The notes under the pieces are model-generated. The model saw only the letters and a program-made list of their open reading frames with translations, was not told the DNA's origin and made no database searches. This document shows, one piece after another, positions 9,375-17,660 of a stretch of DNA of 23,060 nt. The DNA is taken from positions 1 through 23,060 of the forward strand of contig VLTN01000128.1 of assembly GCA_008330645.1 (NCBI GenBank). The letters are read 5' to 3'. This DNA is from Cafeteria roenbergensis. Lineage: Eukaryota; Sar; Bigyra; Bicosoecida; Cafeteriaceae. A program made the position numbers and the translations under genes. Within the stretch, counting starts at the first letter, position 1. Each line of letters begins with the position of its first letter.

Positions 9375-11260
9375 TCACGCGCGCGCGTCTCCTCCCCGCC
9401 CTGCTTTTAAACCGGGAGTCTGGGGAAAGGGGCGGAAGCTGGTGGCCGAGACCATGGAGGCGATCGTGGTGCGCAGGTCGGGGCCAGCCAGCGCGGCTGG
9501 CAGGAGCTGGCGGAGAGCGTTGTTGATGGCGGGCCAGCGGCGGGAGAGCGCAGCCCAGGGGCCCGCTTCCAGCGGTCGCCCGAGGACGTCGGTCCAACGG
9601 AATGGCGGCAGTTGTGCCGTCGCCGCCAGCGCGGATGCCAGGGCGGAAGGACCGCGGCCGAATTGGGAGGCGAAGCGGCCGGCGAGGGTGTCGGCTGACG
9701 GGAGGGCCGGTCTCGCAGGGCCGCCGGGGGGGCTGTGGGCGGGTTGATCGCCGGCCTCGGCACACTTGATGGCAACCGAGGCGCGGGTGGAATCGTCGTA
9801 CACCGGGGCAAAGCCGGCTGTGACGTGGATTCCCCGGCTTGCGAGCCAAGCGGCTAGGGTGGTGTCAGGCTCAACGCCGGCGGAGGCGGCTATCGACGCT
9901 GCAGCCGTGCCCAGGAGCGCGGGCAGGAGGGGGATGCCGGCGTATACAGCCGGGAGGACCCAGTGAGCCGTGGCGATCTGGACGTGCTCGAGAGCCGAGA
10001 ACAGACAGGAGAGCTCCGCGCGTGCGAGGATGCGCTCGGCGATGGGCGGCAGCACGGCGCCCGGCCCGTCCGGAAGGGACTGCTCCAAGGAGGTGCGGTG
10101 GTCCCGCAGGGCGTGGCCGGCGGCGAGGAGGATGTCGAGCACGTTGGGGGGTTGGGCGGTGGGGGGAAGGCTGGCCGAGACCGACTTTGCCAGGCACGTG
10201 AGGCTGTAGAGGGCATCGTGTACGTCGACCCGTTGGGAAGCCGAGTGGGCGAGCGCGAGCGTGCGGCTCGCAAACGGGGTCAGGAGCCAGAGAGCCGCGT
10301 CAGGCCTGGCGGCGGCGGGGGTGGCAGCGATGTCTGCCGGGGTGGGCGGGCGCAAGGTCGGGGCGCAGATGGCGCGGTGCGCCAGGCGTTGCGCGAGGAG
10401 GTGCGAGCCCTGGTCTGGGAGACCGATGATGTCGACGAGCATCATGGGGTCGTCCACATGGAGGAGGCGAAGGGCGGCCATGCGCAGGCTGGGCGGGAGT
10501 GGTGGTGGTGCAAGAGTCTCACCAGTTTCGGGGAACTCGTGCGCGGCCGCAGCCGCGTCACTGAGGGCCGTCCAATCCTGGGTGGGGCGGGGCGTTGCGG
10601 TGGCGGCGGCGGCCGCTCGGGGGAACTCGGTTCGGACGTCTGGGGCCGGGTCGCGGCGCGCGTCATCGCGCTGGCCGGCTGAGGGGAAGGGAAGCGAGGG
10701 GGTTGGCGCACGCTCGAGGCTGTAGCGCCAGCCGGACGGACTTGTTGCGTGGTATACCGAGGCGTCGAGGAGCCGAGAGAGCTTGTCGCGGGCGTCTGGC
10801 GAGATGGACGCGCCGGAAAGTTCCGTCCCGAAGGCGTTCAAACGGGTGGTGGCGGCGGAAAAGAGCCTGACCGTGCCGAAAACGTCAGAGGCGGCGGCCA
10901 CAACGGGGAAACCGAGCGGGCCGTCGTGGTCGGCGAAAGCGTACGCGGCGAGCAGAACGGACCAGCATGCGCGGGTGTGGAGGGGGGACGGTGGTTGATG
11001 CAGGCGGCGGCGGCGTTGGAAAGGCACGAGAGGACGGAGCCTGAAGCGTCAGCCACCGTTTCCGCGTCCGAGACCCAGTCGGGAACGACAGAGCCTGAGT
11101 ACAGATGCGCAATCAGCAGGTCTGAAGGGCCAGGGGGCGGCCCAGCGGCAGAGGCCGCGGGGTTGGGTTGGGCGGACGAAGACGCAGAGGTGGCAGCTTC
11201 CGAGATGCCGGGTGCATTGGCGGGGACGGAAGAGCGCCTGCGGGATGGCCGGGCGGCCAT
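9375..11260 (-). pseudogene. Gag-like ORF of element B (one frame break)
   Basis: An ATG at 11260-11258 lies two bases inside the A1 repeat edge, which fits the first ORF of a split-direct-repeat element. The frame runs to a six-G run at 10982-10987, then continues in a frame one base off, open for 550 codons to the stop at 9375. The product would be about 628 residues, Ala/Pro-rich, mostly predicted helical, with few cysteines and no CCHC knuckle. I recognise no catalytic motif. By position it should be the structural, nucleic-acid-binding protein of the element. It is followed closely by the RT frame. No similarity to a named Gag family can be claimed by eye. Confidence 0.7.
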
Positions 11261-11261
11261 C

Positions 11262-11672
11262 GGGTCAAACGATCGAATCGAGCACACGCACACCACTCGG
11301 GGCGCGCGCGTACGGCGGGTACGGGTGCGGGTGCGGCCGGTGAGCCCACGCGGGCTCGAACCGGTGTGCCCGCCCAAAGGGCGGGCTTGCGAGCGGGTCG
11401 GATGGCCCGCGCTTGCCGTGAGGCAGAGCCGGGGTCATGTGATCGAGACCGCTCACGCGCTAGTCGGAACGCATGCGCGCGGCGGGAGCGGGATACGGCC
11501 GGCGAGCCCCCACGCGGGCTCGGGTCGGAGTGCTCGCCCAGAGGGCGGGCTTGCGAGCGGGTCGGGATGGCCCGCGCCTGCCGTGGGGCAGAGCGGGCCC
11601 GGTGTTGTTGCCGCATCTGAAGGCGGCCTCTCAACTCGAGGGGACAGCAGCACAAGATTTACATCACAAACA
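11262..11672 (-). repeat. A1 terminal repeat of element B (5' end)
   Basis: This is the 411-bp 5' terminal repeat on the minus strand, matching A2 (5624-6034). Its outer end is CATCACAAACA at 11672, directly followed by element A sequence. It should carry the promoter and 5' leader of the element, although I see no clear core promoter motif. The hairpins of A2 are repeated at 11337-11364 and 11368-11386. Confidence 0.92.
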
Positions 11673-12060
11673 GGCAATCCCGCCTCGGCGTTCTACAACC
11701 CGGCGTCCTGCGGCTCCCCGTTTCTGGTGCGCGAATTACGTCAGGCGCGCGAGCGAGGCGCGGGCCGGGTCCCGCTTGGCTGACCAAGACGGGCTTGCGG
11801 TGACGAAGCGTATGGTGACGGAGCTGGTGGCCCGCCACCGCCGCGACGACCACCCGACGACGGGGGCACGCCTTCCGCATCTCGGGCGCCACTTGGCTTT
11901 ACACCTCAAGGAAGGCGTCAGTCGTACGCATCGCAAGCCTGGACGATGGCACAATCCTGCCAGTGTAGTCTCATACATCAGAGAGAACGCACCGTTTCTC
12001 TTACGCGAGGAGGATGCGACCGGGAGACGACACCATTTTCTGACCCACAGGCGCAACCTC
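11673..12060 (+). pseudogene. Tyrosine recombinase of element A, C-terminal catalytic part
   Basis: This resumes the recombinase interrupted at 5506. Pieces align with element B's enzyme: FYNPASCGSP near 11690 with HYNPAHVGG, HAFRISGATWL at about 11867-11899 with HSFRISAATWL, and PGRWHNPASVVSYIRE at about 11938-11985 with LGRWRNAQSVESYFRE. His, Arg, Trp and Tyr (11974-11976) of the active site are therefore visible, but in three different frames, so the gene is dead as given. Compared with B, about 100 residues are missing between the two halves, including the first catalytic Arg box. Either a deletion accompanied the B insertion or the target copy was already deleted. Confidence 0.83.
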
Positions 12061-12186
12061 CTCGCCGCTCCGGCGTTGCCGCACCTCCCGTCCCGGCAGG
12101 CAGCGGCACGCGGCACCCTCCTCCATACCCTCAACCTTGTTCTACGGAGGGTGCCCAGTGGCCATTCAATCAATGGGTGGCGCGGA

Positions 12187-12374
12187 GGCAGGCTGGGAGG
12201 TGGCTTGCGAGGTTTCAGTGCCCCTGTGGGTGCAGACTCCGAGCAAGGCACTGCCACTCCTTAGCCTGCTGGCGCCGGACACCTAACAGGTGCTCATTTG
12301 GCCACTGCTGGATGCGTGATCACCATTCCCTACGATCACACGCACCAGGGGCGAATCGGAGGCGTTGCCGGACA
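12187..12374 (+). repeat. Right terminal region of element A (second copy at 17445-17630)
   Basis: These 188 bp are shared with 17445-17630 with a few substitutions and two one-base indels. It ends in GTTGCCGGACA, the inverse of the left end. It holds a short palindrome CACCTAACAGGTG and an imperfect hairpin at 12313-12344 (TGCGTGATC against GATCACACGCA). These may be recombinase-binding arms, but that is inference. Confidence 0.85.
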
Positions 12375-12508
12375 TGATGCGCAGCATGTCGTCGTGGTGC
12401 AGCACCATCTTGCGCTGCCAGGGCGCCTGGACTTGCCCGTTCGCGAGCTTCACCACCCCGTCGCCGTACAGGCACCTGCGGAGCTTGGCCGCAGCCACCC
12501 CGGCAGCT
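12375..12508 (-). mobile_element. R2-like (REL) retrotransposon fragment, 5' half of the split copy
   Basis: This matches 20445-20579 of the long copy and continues exactly where the fragment at 1-205 stops. It encodes part of the conserved region reading LRKCLYGDGVVKLAN and QRKMVLHHDDMLRI on the minus strand. Similarity ends near 12508, the 5' truncation point of this copy. Confidence 0.87.
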
Positions 12509-14074
12509 GATGTTTGGCGGCAGGGGCGCGGGCGATCGTGCTCCGCGAGGTCTCGCGTTGCCTGCCGATCCCGGGACGTGGTTGTCCTCGTCTCTTCTGC
12601 CCGGCTCATCGACGCCTCCGGAAGAACTGGATGCTTGCCCGTCCGCGAATTGAATCGCCCTGCCGGGCAGGCCCGAATGCGCGACAATCGCCAAGGCCGA
12701 AGCACGAGACGACTCTCCCCAATCGCGACGCCACGCTGAGCGCAATTCCTACTCCGTGCCCCGGGCAACCTCGTGCCCCCACGGCCTCTGTGCGCAAGGC
12801 CTAGTCCCTTCCGTTCTCTGTCCATTGCAGGACGCGTGGGTCCTGGCAGCACGCCGAGTCGTCGACTCCAGCCAACTGAAGCCATGAGCCTCCACCAGCC
12901 GATCCTATTCGCTTATGCCTTCGGCCAGGCATCGCTTGCCCACCGTCCTCGGAAACAGCTGTGGCTGGGCTGAGCCCCGAAGCATCGCGAAGGAGACGCA
13001 GCATCTGCCACTCGCTACCTCCTCGTGTGCTCCGCGGGGCGGTGGGCGAGCACCGCAAGCCGAGTGCTGGGCATAGACTGCACAGGTTCACGACAATGCG
13101 CTGATTGCCCACCCGAAATTCCTGGCCGCGTCTCCCATGCTCTGGGGCGGGCTTGCGGCGGCGGCGCCTCCGGCGGGGTTGCCTCCCCATCCAGCGCGAT
13201 TTCAGGGTCCTGGCCCCCAACATTTGCTTTGATGCAACAAAAGTCTCGCAGGGGAGGGAGTGGGCGCTGGGTGTGGGGCTGGAGCGGTCCTGGGGCGGTT
13301 GGAGAGCCTGCGCGACAGCGGCGACAAGCAGTGCCTGTGCTTCGCAACGCCCGCCAAACGCGCAAGCCACACTCAAGCACGACCACACCATGCGCCATGC
13401 GCGAAAACAAGTATTGCCGGATCTGCGGGTCGACTGGGCGATGACCGGGCTGCAGGCGCGGCCCTGTTCGGCCGGCCGTGCGTTGTTGGTTTGCTCGCGG
13501 TTCTGCTGGAATTCGCTGGCTCTGCTCTCGACTGATTCCGGCAGAGTTACAGGCCAGCACAAAAAACGTGACGACGGCGAACTAGCCGAGCGCACTCGCC
13601 TTTGCTGCGCCCGCGGACTCCCGGAGGCCGCCCGCGACGCCGAAAGGCCCACAGAGGGCAACCTTCCCCGCTTTTTGCCGAGCTTGCCATGCTAGCGCGG
13701 GGCTCACGGGGGCGCAGCGCGGGCGTGGCGGGCTGTGCTGCCTCCAAGCGCCCGGACGGCCGCTGCGGTTCGGCAGCCTTGGGCCCAGCCAGTCGCCGTC
13801 CTGAGCGGCGCAGGCGAGCCCCTGTGCCGCACCCTTTGGAGCGCAGGTCCCTCGGTGCTTCGCGACAGCACGGGCGGCGCGCGGCCCGTCCTGGTGCGCC
13901 CTCTGAGCTCCGCGGCGTCGGAGACTGACTCCCACCCGTTTGCGACTAAAGCCGAGCGTTGGGCTGCCAACCACCTGACCCAGGAGGAAGCCGGAACCGA
14001 CGCCATCGATTTAGCCCTCGGGGTACTCTCGTTGTCCTCCGTCTCGCCGGAAGTCGCCCGCGATCGGGTGGAGC
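12509..14074. other. Long stretch without a supportable gene
   Basis: About 1.5 kb between the truncated REL copy and the effector-like gene. Several open frames exist on both strands, the longest 286 codons on the minus strand at 12801-13661. They are low-complexity, Arg/Ser/Ala-rich and show no domain I recognise. No repeat shared with the rest of the window was seen. The last part, about 13920-14090, reads like an N-terminal extension of the downstream gene in a shifted frame. The rest may be promoter, untranslated sequence, intron or decayed transposon. Confidence 0.6.
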
Positions 14075-14185
14075 TTGTGCAGGCCTTTTTTCACGTTCAT
14101 CACGAGGCTGCGTGCCGCCAAGGGGCTCCGCTCTGCCAACAACGAGGACATCGTCGAGCTGCTTGGAAGGCTCGGCACCGCCAGC

Positions 14186-16975
14186 ATGGAGCTCGCCCAC
14201 TGCACCGACATTGACGCCGTGCTTCAGCATGCCGGGGTGACTCTGGCAATGCCCGGCGGCGAGGCGCAGCTGGCCAAGTGGCACCGGCTGGGCCACCTGC
14301 AGTCCGTGGCCGGAGGCTTCGCGGAGGTCATGGCCAAGCCGTCCACCATGAGAACAGTGAAGGACCACGCCAAGGAGTTGCTCTTGGAGGCCAAGCGCGA
14401 GGCCGAGAATGCCAAGCGCGAGGCCGAGGGAGGCCGCAAGCGCGAGGCCGAGGAGCAGGCCGCGAAGGAAAAGCGCGAGGCCGAGGAGCAGGCCGAGAAG
14501 GCCAAGCGCGAGGCCGAAAAGAAGCACAAGCGGGACTCTTTCGTGACGGCCATGAGCGCATTGGTTAAGTACTCAACGAACCATGTCCAGTCTGTTGACC
14601 TTGCAGACTACGACGAGCTAGAGGCTTCCAAGCTTGCGTGGAAGTCGCTCCGCACCGCGCAGTCTGACCGCAGGCTGTCCTTGTTCCTTGGCACGCAGCA
14701 GCGCACCGAGCTTGTGTCCGCCGTGTTCGAGAGCGTCTTCGACCTCGCCTTTCGAGAGCAACGAATGACGACCACGAATGTCAAGTTCCTGTCCGGCCCC
14801 AGGGGCTCTGGCAAGACCACGCTCGTTTGGAAGGCAGCCAAGGCGGCCGTCGACGCGATTCCGAGCTCTCGCGTTGCCGACGTTGTTGTGATCAAGCTCG
14901 ACGGCCTGGCACTTAACTTTCTGTTTTCTGACGCCGACAACAAGGAAGGATTCATGCCACATCCTGTTGCATGCATCCAGTTCGCGATGTGGCAGGCAGG
15001 ACTGCTGCGTGGCACTGAGCTGGAGTCCAGGATGGAGAGCAACCCTTGGGATCTGAATAGCTGGAAGCGCGGCTTTGACCCAGTGACTGAATCGGCCTCT
15101 TCGACGGCCGGTCGCCAAGTCCGCGTCTTCCTGATTGTGGACGAATTCCAGGAGTTCTTCAGGTACAGCGAGCTTGGCGACTTGTTCCGGACCCAGCTGA
15201 CTGGCCTCATGACCGACTATCCTGACTTTGAGACGTTCGTCATGGGGTCCCCATCTGTCGGCCGGCAGGTGCTTCTTAACCCTAAGGCGATGCAGGACGA
15301 TCCTCGCATCAAAGATTTCCCAGGTCTCAAGGGCCAAGTTGCCAGCGTCAACATCACCAAAATCAGCCAGCCAGCCAGACTGAATCGCTTCAGCGGTGAC
15401 GAGGCTGTTCGCTTTGTGCTCTCATGCCTCCCAGAGCAGAAGGAGAGCACGCTGAGCGACATTCCTGGCATCGTGAACGAGCTTCTTGGAGAGCTGCAAG
15501 CCGAGCCGCCTGCGATTGCCGAGCAGCTGGACCAACTGCGCCAACGCCCAGCGTGGAAGCGTCTGACCTCGGTGTTTGACGAGTTACGTCCCACCGCGAG
15601 GCGGCTGGTGGAGTCCTTTGTCCATACGGAACGAAGCGATGCGACATGGGATCCGATAGCGACGATGGAGCAAGCCGAGGCCGAAGCCTTCTGGCAAGCG
15701 GTGGCGCAACCCGTGACGAAGTTGCTAGTCACAGGATTGGCAACCATTCCTGTTGGAGCAGCTCCTCGGTCGGTCTCTTGGGCGCTGGGCGCGTCGATGC
15801 TGCCGCTGTTGAACGCTGAGTTCAAGGAGCTGTTCCAGCAGCGGGGCGTTGTCGATGATGCCAGAGTCGCAGCCGACGCCCTCGTCGACCAAGGCGTCCT
15901 CCGCCATTCCGAGGATGACAAGTTTTCGCTGAGCTCTAGCCTGATGCGGCTTCTCTCGCTGAGAGTGCTGGACCAGATGGGGTCCTGCGGGCTGCATCCC
16001 CGCCAGATTCTGGCCATGCTAGATGCCACGGGTATGTCCGGTGAAGCCATGGAACTGCTCGCAGCCGAGGGCATATGTGAGACTGGGCCAGGGACCTTCC
16101 TGAGGCAATGCATGGATTCGCAGCCTCACCTGCCGACTCGCAAAGCTGCCGATGACGCCAGCTCGTCCATATCTGGCTGGCTGAATGAGCTCAAGTCAGC
16201 CACTGTCACTGCAAAGGGGCAGGATGCTCCTCCGGCCAGTGAAACCTCCGCCGATTCCGCGGTTGGCCCGTCGGAGCCTGCCAAGTCGATTGCAGTGCAG
16301 CTCCTTCCGCCGCTCGATCTCAATGCATCCGACGGCGGCCCAGCTCTCCCCATGGACACATTCTTCAAGGAGAAGCCAGACTTGTTTGGTGCCGACGCCG
16401 TCGCCGTGGCTGAGCGGGGCGAAAAGGATGGCCCCAAGACTCGCCACATCATTCGCGTGCAGGTGAAGGTGTCGAGCGACATGGAAAAGCTAGAGACACT
16501 GTCTACGGGCGACGTGGCGAGGATTCTGCAGAAGATGAACGACAGCTTCCGAGACGATGGCTCTTGTGAGCCAAAGACTTCGCTCCTCCAGAGCGTGCTG
16601 ACCAGCCAGACGGAAGGCTTGGCTTGCATCGTGGTCTGGAACTGCCTGGTCACTTGCAAGAAAACTGGTCTCGCGCACGACTCTTCGAACTGGCTCAAGG
16701 CGCTCCAAGCTGCGTCAGAAGACGTGTGGCAGCCTCCAACGGTCGATGCGCTCAGCGGTGCAGCGCATGCCGTTCGTGCAACCGGTCTCAATGCTGACCG
16801 AAGCAAGAAGTTGCTTGGCGGTCTTCACCCGTTCAAGTCCGAAGCGAACGGCGTTCCTGTCTACGTTGTCCCGGTTGTCGCCGACCATGAGGTGATGCTG
16901 GACATGTGGCCAGCGCGCGTGAAGCAGTTCGCGTCAGCAACGGGCATCAGGAACTACAGCAAGCCCAGGCCGTAA
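14186..16975 (+). CDS. Crinkler/CR-effector-like protein: coiled coil, P-loop NTPase, PD-(D/E)XK-like nuclease domain
   Basis: From the first ATG the product is 929 residues; the frame is open from 14075. Residues about 70-115 are a KREAE-type repeat, a highly charged coiled coil. A Walker A motif GPRGSGKTT is at residues 204-212 and Walker B VFLIVDEFQ at about 314-322, followed by a sensor-like MGSPS. Residues about 530-620 look like a winged-helix segment. The C-terminal domain has PDLFGADAVAV (about 731-741) and RVQVKVSS (757-764), which fits a PD-(D/E)XK fold with Gln in place of the acidic residue of ExK. NTPase, HTH and REase in this order are known from CR (Crinkler-RHS-type) proteins, proposed to derive from transposon-encoded enzymes and used as effectors or in genome conflict. 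No signal peptide is seen. It is clearly coding: no internal stop, balanced composition, unlike the flanking repeats. The true N-terminus is probably upstream (see findings). Confidence 0.82.
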   Translation: MELAHCTDIDAVLQHAGVTLAMPGGEAQLAKWHRLGHLQSVAGGFAEVMAKPSTMRTVKDHAKELLLEAKREAENAKREAEGGRKREAEEQAAKEKREAEEQAEKAKREAEKKHKRDSFVTAMSALVKYSTNHVQSVDLADYDELEASKLAWKSLRTAQSDRRLSLFLGTQQRTELVSAVFESVFDLAFREQRMTTTNVKFLSGPRGSGKTTLVWKAAKAAVDAIPSSRVADVVVIKLDGLALNFLFSDADNKEGFMPHPVACIQFAMWQAGLLRGTELESRMESNPWDLNSWKRGFDPVTESASSTAGRQVRVFLIVDEFQEFFRYSELGDLFRTQLTGLMTDYPDFETFVMGSPSVGRQVLLNPKAMQDDPRIKDFPGLKGQVASVNITKISQPARLNRFSGDEAVRFVLSCLPEQKESTLSDIPGIVNELLGELQAEPPAIAEQLDQLRQRPAWKRLTSVFDELRPTARRLVESFVHTERSDATWDPIATMEQAEAEAFWQAVAQPVTKLLVTGLATIPVGAAPRSVSWALGASMLPLLNAEFKELFQQRGVVDDARVAADALVDQGVLRHSEDDKFSLSSSLMRLLSLRVLDQMGSCGLHPRQILAMLDATGMSGEAMELLAAEGICETGPGTFLRQCMDSQPHLPTRKAADDASSSISGWLNELKSATVTAKGQDAPPASETSADSAVGPSEPAKSIAVQLLPPLDLNASDGGPALPMDTFFKEKPDLFGADAVAVAERGEKDGPKTRHIIRVQVKVSSDMEKLETLSTGDVARILQKMNDSFRDDGSCEPKTSLLQSVLTSQTEGLACIVVWNCLVTCKKTGLAHDSSNWLKALQAASEDVWQPPTVDALSGAAHAVRATGLNADRSKKLLGGLHPFKSEANGVPVYVVPVVADHEVMLDMWPARVKQFASATGIRNYSKPRP
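14385..14533 (+). repeat. In-frame AAGCGCGAGGCC repeat encoding the KREAE coiled coil
   Basis: The 12-base unit AAGCGCGAGGCC (Lys-Arg-Glu-Ala) recurs about seven times at irregular spacing, in frame, with intervening Glu/Gln/Ala/Lys codons. It gives a continuous charged helix upstream of the NTPase. Such repeats expand and contract easily, so copy number may vary between strains. Confidence 0.85.
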
Positions 16976-17102
16976 AGCTCTGACAAGTACACTGGTCAGA
17001 AACGAAGGAAGGAAGGTGCCTGCCACCCTTCCCCAAGCTTGCATGCCGTGAATGAGTGACACCACGAAGTTGAATGAACATCATTGGAAATGCATAAAAC
17101 TC
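16976..17102. other. 3' flank of the effector-like gene
   Basis: Contains no gene. It includes a sequence at 17071-17088 (GTTGAATGAACATCATTG) that matches the outer 3' end shared by all REL retrotransposon copies (GTTGAATGAACATCGTTG) at 17 of 18 bases, but without the rest of an element. Confidence 0.6.
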
Positions 17103-17630
17103 GTTCGGTAACCGGTTGGGTTCATATTTGTCCGCAGACGTAGATTTTACCCCGACAAAACAGATGAGCCATCTGGCATCGTCACGACACTCTCTTGGGC
17201 TACGCGGCTCCCCCACAGCGTGCTGGGGGTGCCCTCGGCGTGACTCAGAGGGTCCCGAGCTCTGGTCTACCCGCCTGCGTCGGCGGCCAAGACAAGCAGC
17301 TCGCCGGCAAGGCGCGCGCAGCGTGCGCTTCGCTTTGCCCGCCGTGCCGTGCAAACGCTCGCACAGCACTCCAGGGCCCGTTGCGGTCGGCTTTGAGGTT
17401 GTGTGAGAGCAAAGCCGCATTCGTGACCCGCCCGCCCATCCCGCGGCAGGCTGGGAGGTGGCTTGCGAGGTTTCAGTGCCCCTGTGGGTGCAGACTCCGA
17501 GCAAGGCACTGCCACTCCTAGCCTGCTGGCGCCGGACACCTAACAGGTGCCCATTTGGCCACTGCTGGATGCGTGATCACCATTCCCTACGATCACACGC
17601 ACCAGGGCGAATCGGAGGCGTTGCCGGACA
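17103..17630 (+). mobile_element. 528-bp internally deleted relative of element A (non-autonomous)
   Basis: Positions 17103-17433 match the left end of element A and 17445-17630 match its right end, joined through about 11 bases not found in A. It has the same terminal bases, GTTCGGTAAC and GTTGCCGGACA, and no coding capacity. No target duplication is evident in its flanks (ATAAAACTC on the left, GCATCATAGG on the right). It could be mobilised in trans by an A-type recombinase, or it could be the short element into which A inserted. Confidence 0.85.
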
Positions 17631-17660
17631 GCATCATAGGAGAACATGGCTTTAGATTAG

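Larger units (their letters stand above)
5507..11672 (-). mobile_element. Element B: split-direct-repeat (PAT/Ngaro-type) YR retrotransposon, nested in A
   Basis: Read on the minus strand the order is A1 (11672-11262), gag (from 11260), RT/RNase H (about 9262-7170), YR (7166-6159), B1 (6135-6035), A2 (6034-5624), a 16-bp spacer, B2 (5607-5507). B1 directly abuts A2. This is the layout established for the PAT, Ngaro and related groups of DIRS-like elements, in which the B1-A2 junction restores the ends of a circular intermediate. Its length is 6,166 bp. A1 and A2 differ at three of 411 bases by eye, and B1 and B2 look identical over 101 bp. Both ends are sharp: TGCTGACCTG on the left and CATCACAAACA on the right. 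Confidence 0.92.
206..12374 (+). mobile_element. Element A: DIRS-like tyrosine-recombinase retrotransposon, containing nested element B
   Basis: The left boundary is GTTCGGTAAC and the right boundary is GTTGCCGGACA, which form an imperfect terminal inverted repeat of about 10 bp. Both ends are confirmed by two comparisons: the uninterrupted sister site (20444/20445), and the 528-bp relative at 17103-17630, which has the same ends. Coding remnants on the plus strand run in the order gag-like, RT, RNase H, YR. Without nested B the element is about 6.0 kb, normal for DIRS-like elements. No target duplication is seen, as expected for YR-mediated integration. I could not find split direct repeats or long inverted terminal repeats in A, so its terminal type is unusual or eroded. 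An alternative is that 206-536 and 12187-12374 are a separate short element into which A inserted. Confidence 0.78.

Noticed and set aside
206-12374. Element A as a DDE-type DNA transposon because of its terminal inverted repeats
   Set aside because: It encodes RT, RNase H and YR and shows no target duplication against a known empty site. No DDE transposase was seen.
12801-13661. 286-codon minus-strand open frame
   Set aside because: Low-complexity Arg/Ser/Ala-rich translation with no domain. Long antisense frames are common by chance at this GC content.
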